Source: Kineothrix sp. IPX-CK (GTDB lineage: Bacteria; Bacillota; Clostridia; Lachnospirales; Lachnospiraceae). Taken from it: DNA of 64,000 nt. The stretch's first letter is position 1; every line of letters starts with the position of its first letter. Positions 36,660-43,620 of this stretch are shown here, piece by piece. The translations under genes and the position numbers were made by a program. The stretch is from contig NZ_CP146256.1 in assembly GCF_039134705.1 (NCBI RefSeq), forward strand, positions 3,224,001 to 3,288,000. Direction: 5' to 3'. Below the pieces are notes generated by a model. The model was not told where the DNA came from and did no database searches. It was given only the letters and a program-made list of their open reading frames with translations.

Positions 36660-37054
36660 CGTATTATAAGTTTATAGACCTCAATCATAGAGGCTATAGA
36701 CTTATTTTTTATGATATAGGTATTAGATGAATTGTTGGTCATCTTGTTATACCTACATTGTTAATAAGTTGCTTTATAGTCATGGTCCCAGATGTTACAA
36801 TTAAGTTCACAAGAACTGTAGCTGTGGTCACTGCTTTAATTCTCCAGCAAAACATTTTGTTATTGCCAAGAAAGCTTGCAGCCCTAATGCTACGCTAAGA
36901 CTTATTACACAAATGCTGCATCCTGGTATCTAGCCACCAGCAGGGTATTTCTTACCGGAGAATGCTAATAACGCGAGGGTTAGGGTGGCGTAGTGATCTG
37001 GGACAAGCCATGATTACATTCTTTTTATTCTGCTATGAAAGGTGGTGACTATCC
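36660..37054 (+). ncRNA. Candidate bridge RNA region in IS110 left end, copy 1
   Basis: The 395-nt region upstream of the transposase GTG has no open frame and several hairpins, for example TATAG-A-CCTC / GAGG-CTATA at 36673-36697. In IS110-group elements this position encodes the bridge RNA that specifies donor and target DNA (established for IS621). TTCTCC at 36840-36845 and GGAGAA at 36957-36962 match or complement the reconstructed target and are candidate guide segments. Exact RNA ends cannot be set by eye. Confidence 0.6.
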
Positions 37055-38335
37055 GTGAAAGAAAAAATCGATTACCTCTCAACGCTTTTTGTTGGGATTG
37101 ATATTGCATCCCGTATTCATGTTATTTCTGCACTTGATTTTAATCAGGAGTTCTTCATAAAAATGAAATCTATTGAAAATACTCAAGAAGGTGCAGCTCT
37201 TCTTGAAAGTCTAATTGTTGATGTCCTTACTGCAAATCATCAGTTCAAATTCGTTGTAATCGGCATGGAATCAACAGGATTTTATGGAGTTCATCTGGCC
37301 AATTACCTTTCAGCCAGCGATCTATTAGCTCCATTTTCCGTCCGTGTTTATTGCCTCAATCCAAAGGAAGTGAAGAATTACAAAAAGTCCTTCAACGACA
37401 TTGGAAAAAATGATGGCATAGATTCCTTTGTTATTGCTGATTTTGCCCGTGTTGGCCGTATCAGCATCAAGCCTTGGCGTGGTTCCCAATATCTCGCCTT
37501 ACAACGCCTTACCAGACATCGTATGCACATCACTGAATGTATTGCCAGAGAGAAAACATATATGTTAAATAACATTTTTCTGAAGTTCAGTGAGTATGCC
37601 TTATTACGCAATGGAGAGCATCCTTTTTCAAATAAATATGGTGCTACAGCCGAGGCTATTCTTACAGAGTTCACAACAAATGAGGACATAGTAAATACCT
37701 CTATTGAAGACCTTGTTGTATTCATTAGCTCTAAAAGTAAAGGTCGCATCGCAGATCCGGAAGAAACAGCTAAGATAATACAGGCTGCAGCTCGTAATTC
37801 ATACAGGCTTGATAAATGCCTATATGAGCCACTTACGATATCAATTGCCTCCTCATTTAACTGCATCAGCTCTTTTGAGAAGGAATTAAAAGCAATTGAT
37901 AAAGCAATCCTTCAAACTGTGCAAGGGTTAAATCCCGAGGAATATACAGTGCTTAATTCCATCCCTGGAATTGGCAAGGTTTACTCTGCCGGAATTCTTG
38001 CTGAAATAGGTTCTGTTAAAGTTTTTCAAAGTGCTGACTCACTCGCAAAATACTGCGGTATCGTTTGGAATGATAATGATTCAGGCGATTTTGAATCAGA
38101 AGACAAACATATGAGTAAGGCTGGCAACCGTTACCTTCGGTATTACATCATTGAAGCAACTGGAAGTGTTATAAGACACTGTCCTGAGTATGAACACTTC
38201 TATCATAAGAAATATGCTGAAACAAGAAACCATCAGCACAAACGTGCACTCGCGTTGACTTCCCGTAAATTTATACGTCTGCTCTATGGTCTGCTGGACA
38301 AGAGCCAACTCTACTCTCCGGAAAAGAGTAGGTAA
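37055..38335 (+). CDS. IS110-family transposase (DEDD / Transposase_20), copy 1
   Basis: Recombinase of 426 aa. The N-terminal RuvC-like DEDD domain starts VGIDIASRIHVISALD and continues with GMESTGFYG and NDGIDSFVIADF. The C-terminal Transposase_20 domain has LNSIPGIGKVYSAGILAEIG and KAGNRYLRYYI. The GTG start at 37055 has AAAGGTGGTG about 8 nt upstream. The protein sequence is identical to copy 2, so both are probably active and recent. Confidence 0.92.
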   Translation: MKEKIDYLSTLFVGIDIASRIHVISALDFNQEFFIKMKSIENTQEGAALLESLIVDVLTANHQFKFVVIGMESTGFYGVHLANYLSASDLLAPFSVRVYCLNPKEVKNYKKSFNDIGKNDGIDSFVIADFARVGRISIKPWRGSQYLALQRLTRHRMHITECIAREKTYMLNNIFLKFSEYALLRNGEHPFSNKYGATAEAILTEFTTNEDIVNTSIEDLVVFISSKSKGRIADPEETAKIIQAAARNSYRLDKCLYEPLTISIASSFNCISSFEKELKAIDKAILQTVQGLNPEEYTVLNSIPGIGKVYSAGILAEIGSVKVFQSADSLAKYCGIVWNDNDSGDFESEDKHMSKAGNRYLRYYIIEATGSVIRHCPEYEHFYHKKYAETRNHQHKRALALTSRKFIRLLYGLLDKSQLYSPEKSR

Positions 38336-38470
38336 TTCATATCTCATTCTAAATCTACGTTTTTGTTATGAAAGCCGTAGGTCTATTAAAGTTACCCTTC
38401 TGTACGAAAAACAAATCAAAATACTTCTTGACTATTTACCAAATTGCTTTTTATATGTTTGATTGTTAAG

Positions 38471-39181
38471 TTACAATAAATTCCTCTTTTTCAGTATTCT
38501 TCTTGAAGTAAAATCTCCCAGAAACTGCACGAGCTGGACGAGAATGATCAATATGTATACCGCGGCAAAGAGTACATCGTGCTGAAAGCGCTGATAACCG
38601 AAGCGAACAGCGATATCTCCTATTCCTCCTGCACCGAACATTCCGGCCAAAGCTGTCATGGATATTACTCCGATTACTGCTACCGTAAAGCCCCGGATAA
38701 GGGAAGGAACCGTTTCGGGAAGGAGTATCCGGAAGATAATCTGCAGATTCGTGCTTCCGATGGATTTGGCTGCTTCTACTTTGCCTTTGGAGATTTCCAG
38801 CAGGCTGCTTTCTACGATGCGGGCATACATGGGAATACAGCTTGCCGCTATGGCTATAATACAGGCATTAGTTCCATAGGATTTGCCGAAAAACAGGCGC
38901 GCAACGGGTATCATTAATATGATCATAATCATCTGCGGCAAAGAGCGAAGGCAATTGATCAGCCAGCCCGAACCGGTGTAAAGACTAGTCATTGGTACTA
39001 AGCCGTTGGGATTCGTAACTGTCAGCATGATCCCCAGAAGCAATCCCAAGACAAGCATGATAGCTGAAGAAAGTACCGTCATGTAAAGTGTTTCGAAAAT
39101 GGATGGTGTGATCCGTTCCCATACCTCCGGCGCAAACGAACCTTTTATTACCTCCCAAAGAGGCGTATCCAATAAACTCAT
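38471..39181 (-). CDS. metI: Methionine ABC transporter permease MetI
   Basis: Membrane subunit of the methionine importer, 236 aa, five or so hydrophobic segments with the EAA-type loop VEAAKSIGSTNLQIIFRILLPE. It follows metN by 46 nt. The stop codon is 23 nt from the right end of the IS110 copy; before the insertion metI was followed by metQ within about 37 nt. Separation from metQ may lower metQ expression unless transcription reads through the IS. Confidence 0.9.
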   Translation of the reverse strand: MSLLDTPLWEVIKGSFAPEVWERITPSIFETLYMTVLSSAIMLVLGLLLGIMLTVTNPNGLVPMTSLYTGSGWLINCLRSLPQMIMIILMIPVARLFFGKSYGTNACIIAIAASCIPMYARIVESSLLEISKGKVEAAKSIGSTNLQIIFRILLPETVPSLIRGFTVAVIGVISMTALAGMFGAGGIGDIAVRFGYQRFQHDVLFAAVYILIILVQLVQFLGDFTSRRILKKRNLL

Positions 39182-39227
39182 GCTGCCACTCCTTTTCTTT
39201 TTTAAGATTGTTTTCTTTGCGGGCTTG

Positions 39228-40016
39228 TTATATTCCCTCTCCGTTCATAAGGCTATCCGCTTTCTGAAATTCGAGGAATACCTTTGCAAAAAGCTCTCCG
39301 GTACGGCTGTGGGGATTATGGAATATTTCATTTACCGATCCCGACTCTATAATAAGTCCGTCTTCAAGAACGGCCATCCGCTCACATGTATATTTGATAG
39401 CATCCAGCTCATGTGTAATCATCAAAATCGTAATTCCTGTCGCTTTATTGATCTCCTTAAGCAGTTCCAGTATCTGAAGCGTGGTCTGCGGATCGAGGGC
39501 CGATGTTGCTTCATCGCTCAGCAGCAGGTGAGGATCGTTTACCAAAGCTCTGGCAATTCCTACCCTTTGCTTTTGTCCTCCTGAAAGTCCCCCCGGATAG
39601 GCTGATAATTTATCCGACAACCCTACGAGTTCCGCCGTATCTAAAACGCGCCGTTTGATCTCTTCCCTGGAAACACCGCTGATTTCCAATGGATATGAAA
39701 TATTTCTATATACCGTCTTTGCCTCAAACAGGTTAAAGGTTTGAAAGATCATTCCGATTTTCCGCCGTTCTTTGAGCAGCTCCTGTTTTGACAGCTTTAG
39801 GATATCGACACCGTCTATTAGAATCTCTCCCTTATCGGGCGTCTCCAGCCTGTTAATACACCGGGCCAGTGTGGACTTCCCCGCTCCGCTGAAGCCTATG
39901 GTCCCGAATATTTCTCCTTTCCTTATGGAAAGATCTACTCCTCTCAAAACCTCCAGCGGTCCGTCATGTGTCGGGTAAGTTTTATGTAAATCCTTAATTT
40001 CGATATAGTCCTCCAT
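39228..40016 (-). CDS. metN: Methionine ABC transporter ATP-binding protein MetN
   Basis: ATPase of the MetNIQ importer with Walker A GFSGAGKST, signature LSGGQKQRVGIARAL and Walker B LLLSDEATSALDP. The ATG at 40016 (MEDYIEIKDL) matches family starts but has no SD. A TTG at 40058 in the same frame lies 12 nt after AAAGGAG. The nearest well-spaced start behind that SD is a 7-codon mini-frame at 40039-40062, so metN may be translated by coupling. The C-terminal regulatory ACT-like (NIL) domain of many MetN proteins is absent; length about 262 aa. Confidence 0.9.
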   Translation of the reverse strand: MEDYIEIKDLHKTYPTHDGPLEVLRGVDLSIRKGEIFGTIGFSGAGKSTLARCINRLETPDKGEILIDGVDILKLSKQELLKERRKIGMIFQTFNLFEAKTVYRNISYPLEISGVSREEIKRRVLDTAELVGLSDKLSAYPGGLSGGQKQRVGIARALVNDPHLLLSDEATSALDPQTTLQILELLKEINKATGITILMITHELDAIKYTCERMAVLEDGLIIESGSVNEIFHNPHSRTGELFAKVFLEFQKADSLMNGEGI

Positions 40017-40038
40017 AATATTATGTCTGTTGTACCGC

Positions 40039-40062
40039 TTAGCCCTCTGACACGGCAAGCAT
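40039..40062 (-). other. Seven-codon mini open frame before metN
   Basis: ATG CTT GCC GTG TCA GAG GGC TAA, preceded by AAAGGAG with an 8-nt spacer, the best-placed ribosome-binding site upstream of metN. It overlaps a possible TTG start of metN in another frame and may couple or limit metN translation. Confidence 0.4.
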
Positions 40063-40088
40063 GTCGTACACTCCTTTCTTTATTACAG

Positions 40089-40147
40089 AACAAAAATGTG
40101 CTCCTCACAATCTCGCGGCCAAATACTTTGGCAGCACAGCTTTTGTT
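40089..40147 (-). promoter_or_regulatory. Structured leader hairpin upstream of metN
   Basis: On the minus strand AACAAAAGCTGTGCT pairs with AGCACATTTTTGTT, enclosing a second small stem GCCAAA-GTA-TTTGGC. It lies between the attenuator terminator and the metN SD. A short GCCCTTCAGGGC hairpin follows at 40172-40183. None of these matches the T-box or SAM riboswitch cores I know. Confidence 0.45.
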
Positions 40148-40242
40148 CCGCGCGCGTAGCTGCGCATTGTTGCCCTGAAGGGCTTTTTATATCATAGGAA
40201 ACAATGTTTTCTCACGTTAAAGCAACAAAGTATTCACATGAT

Positions 40243-40281
40243 ATAAAAAGGCAGTCAGGATCATATAATCCTGACTGCCTT
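40243..40281 (-). terminator. Attenuator-like terminator in the sulfur operon leader
   Basis: AAGGCAGTCAGGA and TCCTGACTGCCTT make a perfect 13-bp stem with an 8-nt loop, followed on the minus strand by TTTTTATATC. It lies 30 nt after the stop of the Cys-rich leader peptide and about 230 nt before metN. Sitting between promoter and first gene, it can only act as a conditional terminator. Confidence 0.8.
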
Positions 40282-40310
40282 AATAGCATTCGCAAGATGA
40301 TATAACCATT

Positions 40311-40421
40311 TTATCCCCCGGAGAAATTATATTTTTGCATAGCACAACAAGAAATACAGCAACACTGCATTCCTATAGAGGTACGTATGATTCTGTTAAC
40401 TGCAACTGTTCTGTTTTGCAT
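40311..40421 (-). CDS. Cys-rich leader peptide (candidate attenuation uORF)
   Basis: A 36-codon frame with AAGGGAG 8 nt before its ATG. Residues 18-28 read MQCCCISCCAM, so five of seven consecutive residues (20-26) are cysteine. It starts about 45 nt after the predicted transcript start and ends 30 nt before a strong intrinsic terminator, the classical layout of a ribosome-dependent amino-acid attenuator. Slow decoding of the Cys codons (TGT, TGC) when charged tRNA-Cys is scarce would change folding of the downstream RNA. I know of Cys-leader attenuation in mycobacteria; I do not know of this one in Clostridia. Confidence 0.7.
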   Translation of the reverse strand: MQNRTVAVNRIIRTSIGMQCCCISCCAMQKYNFSGG

Positions 40422-40472
40422 AATTATTTCTCCCTTCCGGAATCCCAACTATTTCCTAGTAAACTTATTGGT

Positions 40473-40501
40473 ATTATATGTTTTTGATTTTTATTTGTCA
40501 A
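40473..40501 (-). promoter_or_regulatory. Consensus sigma-A promoter of the sulfur supra-operon
   Basis: On the minus strand TTGACA (40501-40496) and TATAAT (40478-40473) are both perfect and 17 nt apart. Predicted transcript start near 40466. A strong unregulated promoter fits control at the leader by attenuation. The surrounding 40440-40650 is AT-rich with no gene. Confidence 0.85.
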
Positions 40502-40654
40502 TAAAAGATATATTGTTTTTCTCAATTTTGTCATTTCATCTAAATTATAGTTGATTAATACACTTATATTTATACAATTTTATTATTTCATATATGTTTA
40601 GTATGTTTTATCCAGCAATTTCCCTACCCTTTTCACATGGATTCTTTTTAGGAT

Positions 40655-40742
40655 GATTAGGGTGTCAAAAGGTCCTTTTTAAAAATATTCGAGGCAATAT
40701 GCCCAAAACAGTTCGCAAAAAGGAACTTTTGACACCCTGATT
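40655..40742. repeat. Palindromic interspersed repeat, copy B (short form)
   Basis: 88 bp with inverted ends GATTAGGGTGTCAAAAGGTC and GGAACTTTTGACACCCTGAT. The ends match copies A and C, but the interior is reduced to about 40 bp. Confidence 0.78.
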
Positions 40743-40747
40743 TTAGA

Positions 40748-40800
40748 ATAAAAAGAAGCCTTGTTAATCTATGAATTCTCATCCATGATTAACAAGGCTT
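40748..40800 (-). terminator. Terminator after the ArsC/Spx-like remnant
   Basis: AAGCCTTGTTAATC and GATTAACAAGGCTT form a perfect 14-bp stem. On the minus strand a TTCTTTTTATT tract follows. It ends the minus-strand gene at 40810. Confidence 0.82.
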
Positions 40801-40809
40801 CCTTACAAT

Positions 40810-41142
40810 CTATTCCCAGCCCTTCCATACCTCCGGCTTATATCCTACTGTGGCCATTTTGCCATTTCTTACGATGGGCGTTAAAAGTACCTGCTGATTT
40901 TCAAGCACTTTTCCTTCTTTGTCTTCTTCCGCAATATATTTTATCAGAGCGAGCACATCCTTATCCTTGCAGTTTTCGTTCAGCATGGCTTCCAGTCCGC
41001 CGACCGCCTGCTTCACACTAACGAATTCCCCTCTGCTCATACCTTTTTCTTTCAAGTCAATGAACTGGAACTTCACACCGCGTTCCTTGAAATATCTTTG
41101 TGCCTTCTTCGTGTCGTACCATCGTTTGACAAGGTCACACAC
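40810..41142 (-). pseudogene. ArsC/Spx-family protein, 5' end replaced by a MITE
   Basis: The 100 residues from DTKKAQRYFKERGVKFQFID to the C-terminus match the ArsC/Spx-like thioredoxin-fold family (TPIVRNGKMATVGYKPEVW near the end). Intact relatives start with a short beta strand and a Cys just before DTKKA. Here that segment is replaced by residues encoded by the terminal inverted repeat of the element at 41117-41393 (the residues just before DTKKA come from that repeat), and the Cys is gone. The only start is a GTG at 41142 without an SD. It is most likely a dead 5'-truncated gene; residual expression of a Cys-less protein is the alternative. Confidence 0.72.
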
Positions 41143-41393
41143 GGTCGGATAAGGGCAAATTTTTGTTCCTGCTGCGTTACTTTCGCTCCGCGTACGCCCA
41201 GTACGCGTCGGTCAAGTGCCTTGCAGGGACGAAAATTTGTCCCTTTCCGACTCTTCGACCCTGAACATAGAAATTTGCCTGATTTTCAAGGCGGACAATC
41301 GAGGCGTACTGGACGTACGCCGATTGAGGACAACGCAGAAAATCAAGCAAATTTCATGGTTCAGGGCGCGTAAGACCTTGTCAAACGATGGTA
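41117..41393. mobile_element. Non-autonomous palindromic element (MITE-like)
   Basis: 277 bp bounded by a perfect 20-bp inverted repeat: TACCATCGTTTGACAAGGTC at the left and its complement GACCTTGTCAAACGATGGTA at the right. Inside are nested inverted repeats, including GAAATTTGC / GCAAATTTC and the pair CGTACGCCCAGTACGCG and GCGTACTGGACGTACGCC. No transposase is encoded. It sits at the 5' end of the ArsC/Spx-like gene and has removed its start. Confidence 0.78.
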
Positions 41394-41397
41394 ACAT

Positions 41398-41736
41398 TTA
41401 TTTGTTCCGAAAATCTGTAAGTTCATAGCTTTCCTCAATCATTCTTTCTATGTCTTTATCCGGTACCGTTCCATCCAAAATAATGGAGTTCCAATACTTC
41501 TTGTTTAAATGATAGCCCGGCACCACCGAATTAAACGCATCCCGCCAGAAATCCCGCCATTCCTCATTACATTTTACATTAACCCATATATGGCCATCCT
41601 TTTCATATATCCAGGCAAATACCTTTTGATTTTTCTTATGCCGCATCACCGTCCAATTAGGATCGTGAAACGGATAGTCCTCATATACATCTTCTAATTT
41701 ACTGCAAAATGCAATAACCTCTTCACGCTTTACCAT
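41398..41736 (-). CDS. MmcQ/YjbR-family DNA-binding protein
   Basis: Small CyaY-like-fold protein, 112 aa, with the family motifs YPFHDPNWTVMRHKKNQKVFAW, NVKCNEEWRDFWRDAF and PGYHLNKKYWNSIILDGTV. I chose the ATG at 41736 (MVKREEVIAF) because GGAGGTGGAAGG lies directly upstream; the frame is open to 41886 but overlaps the next gene. The family is described as DNA-binding, but its role is not established. The stop lies 4 nt from the MITE. Confidence 0.85.
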   Translation of the reverse strand: MVKREEVIAFCSKLEDVYEDYPFHDPNWTVMRHKKNQKVFAWIYEKDGHIWVNVKCNEEWRDFWRDAFNSVVPGYHLNKKYWNSIILDGTVPDKDIERMIEESYELTDFRNK

Positions 41737-41773
41737 CCTTCCACCTCCCATACTCTGCTGTAAGGTTACACTA

Positions 41774-42394
41774 CTATATGAAGTATTCGATAGTTCTCGC
41801 CGGCGTTTTCTGCGTATCTTTATTAAAAATAATGACCGCCTCGCGGGTTTCTTTCGGCCCAAGCGCATAGGGACCCTTGCCCGCATCGTTCATCATACCA
41901 TAGGGTACACGGCGGTTAAAACTGTAGGGCATATCCGTAATCAACTCAATTTCCTCTTGCTTAAACGGCTTTTTCCTATAATAAGGATCGAACAGGCAGA
42001 CTCTTTTTTCATCGATTCCCGTCAGCAGCACATAATGCCAGCAGCCGTACATAACCCGGGCCACTACTGCGCCGCCCTGCTGCAACGCCGATATAATCCT
42101 GCTGTTTTCCCCGACAGAGACGTCTTCCCCCGTAAGATATTCGCTCTGCACCGGAACCTTTTTCACCTTTCCAAACTGGTTAAGCCAATCGCATATGAAC
42201 ATCATCGCCATGCGCGAGGTTCCGTTTTTCCCGAATTCTCCCTTTTCGTTATAGGCATCCAGACAAAAAAGCATGATATGTTTGATAATATCGGGCGGAA
42301 TCTGCTCACGCCGGAACAAAAAGCTCATCGCATTTATTAAAGTAGTCGGACCGCAGTCATATTCCGTAATCTGGTAGTTCAAAGGATTCTTCAT
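41774..42394 (-). CDS. Peptidase C39-like cysteine protease domain protein
   Basis: Papain-fold C39-like protein, 206 aa. The triad is visible: Cys in ITEYDCGPTTL, His in YGCWHYVLLTGI and Asp in CLFDPYYRK. No membrane or ABC domain is attached, so it is a stand-alone peptidase, unlike bacteriocin exporters. Start ATG at 42394 overlaps the stop of the M20 gene by 4 nt (ATGA); the frame is open to 42487. Its place behind a peptidase T-like gene suggests peptide processing or breakdown. Confidence 0.82.
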   Translation of the reverse strand: MKNPLNYQITEYDCGPTTLINAMSFLFRREQIPPDIIKHIMLFCLDAYNEKGEFGKNGTSRMAMMFICDWLNQFGKVKKVPVQSEYLTGEDVSVGENSRIISALQQGGAVVARVMYGCWHYVLLTGIDEKRVCLFDPYYRKKPFKQEEIELITDMPYSFNRRVPYGMMNDAGKGPYALGPKETREAVIIFNKDTQKTPARTIEYFI

Positions 42395-43524
42395 CCCGCA
42401 TTCACCTCGCTCGTCATAAGTACTCTCGTCAATTCCGCAATTTTTACAAGCTCCTCCACTGTAGTATACTCCTCGCAGGAGTGACACTGGTTCATGGCGC
42501 AGGCAAGCACGATTCCCGTAATACCATGCTCTGACATCGCATTGTTATCACTGCCGCCGAACGTCTGCTGGAGAGAGGACGGCATGTGTAAGGTCCGGCA
42601 TGCCTCTTCAAACCTGCGGACCACGGAATGCTCCTTGGGCGTTTCATACGCTTGGCAATTGGTAATCACTTCGAACTTTACCGTAGCTTTAAAAGCTTCC
42701 GCCGATTTTTCAAATCGCTTTTTTACTTCCTGCGCCGCTTCCATTGCCTTCTTATGGGAATAGCTGCGTATCTCTCCGCCGACCACACACAATGCCGGAA
42801 CAATATTGGTGGCGAGTCCGCCTTGTATCACTCCTATATTAAGTGTCGTAATATCATCGATGTGTCCCAGCTTCAGCTTGGCTATGGCATCGGCTGCCGC
42901 CTGTATTGCATGAATGCCCATATGGGGTGCAAATCCCGCATGAGATGCTTTTCCGTTAACCTCTATATTCAGGGAAAGGATAGAAGGTGCCTGATAAGCA
43001 GCCCCTCCCACGGCTCCCGTCAAGTCGAGCACATATGCTTCTTTGGATTTAATTTTACTGTAATCAAACACCTTGGCACCCTTGCAGTAAATTTCCTCTG
43101 CGACCGTAAACAACACTTCGATGGGCCGATGCTCCAGCCGCTTTTCCTTTATCGTGTACAAGGCTTCTAAAATCGCTGCAATTCCCGCAAAATCATCTGC
43201 CCCCAATACAGTGTCTCCCTTACTCCGGATTACACCGTCAGCGCCTAAAACTGCCTGTTTTCCCCTGGAAGGCTCCACCGTATCCATATGGACACAGAAA
43301 AGAAGCGGCTCCAATTCTTCCCTGCCCTCCAAAAAACCGTATATATTGCCGCAGTTTCCGCCCAGCTTATTGCCTGCGTCGTCCTCCGCCACGTCAAAAC
43401 CCAGCTCCTCCAGCTTATTTTTCAAATAATCGCCCATCTCCCTTTCCAACAGGGAAGGACTGTCTATGGATACCAGCCGGATAAATTCCTTAACGAGTCT
43501 TTCTTTATCAATTGTCATTTTCAT
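42391..43524 (-). CDS. M20-family peptidase (PepT-like)
   Basis: Zinc-dependent aminopeptidase, 377 aa. Metal-binding motifs: FCVHMDTVEP (His, Asp), TVLGADDFAG (bridging Asp), VAEEIYCKGAK (Glu-Glu pair), and a late His in MNQCHSCEEY. A dimerisation (lid) domain interrupts the catalytic domain at about residues 185-290. AAGGAG precedes the ATG by 7 nt. Cytoplasmic tripeptidase-like role; forms a two-gene unit with the C39-like gene. Confidence 0.88.
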   Translation of the reverse strand: MKMTIDKERLVKEFIRLVSIDSPSLLEREMGDYLKNKLEELGFDVAEDDAGNKLGGNCGNIYGFLEGREELEPLLFCVHMDTVEPSRGKQAVLGADGVIRSKGDTVLGADDFAGIAAILEALYTIKEKRLEHRPIEVLFTVAEEIYCKGAKVFDYSKIKSKEAYVLDLTGAVGGAAYQAPSILSLNIEVNGKASHAGFAPHMGIHAIQAAADAIAKLKLGHIDDITTLNIGVIQGGLATNIVPALCVVGGEIRSYSHKKAMEAAQEVKKRFEKSAEAFKATVKFEVITNCQAYETPKEHSVVRRFEEACRTLHMPSSLQQTFGGSDNNAMSEHGITGIVLACAMNQCHSCEEYTTVEELVKIAELTRVLMTSEVNAG

Positions 43525-43620
43525 AAATATACTCCTTCCAAAGTCCAGAAATCTGTGGGGATATGGTTAAGTTATGCAATATGGTTACTGTTCACTCCGT
43601 TCACAGCAACCTCATATGCC

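Larger units (their letters stand above)
36658..38448 (+). mobile_element. IS110-family insertion sequence, copy 1
   Basis: About 1.79 kb, matching copy 2 (51011-52801) throughout by eye; the two identical blocks run 36653-38449 and 51006-52802 (1797 bp each). It contains one transposase and a 395-bp non-coding left end, without inverted repeats or target duplication other than a shared CT dinucleotide at both ends, as known for IS110 group elements. It lies between metI and metQ. Removing the element and one CT rebuilds AAAAGGAGAAAACAACATG, a perfect SD and start for metQ. Confidence 0.88.

Noticed and set aside
36647..36742. N-terminal extension of MetQ of about 32 residues
   Set aside because: It would be encoded by the IS110 left end; the lipoprotein signal starts at 36646 with an SD directly upstream.
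40059..40440. Possible T-box or SAM riboswitch upstream of metN
   Set aside because: No T-box core (AGGGTGGNACCGCG-like) and no S-box-like conserved core was found; the Cys-rich leader frame plus terminator explains the region better.
41101..41428. Several plus-strand open frames across the MITE
   Set aside because: They follow the inverted-repeat structure and have no SD or recognisable domain.
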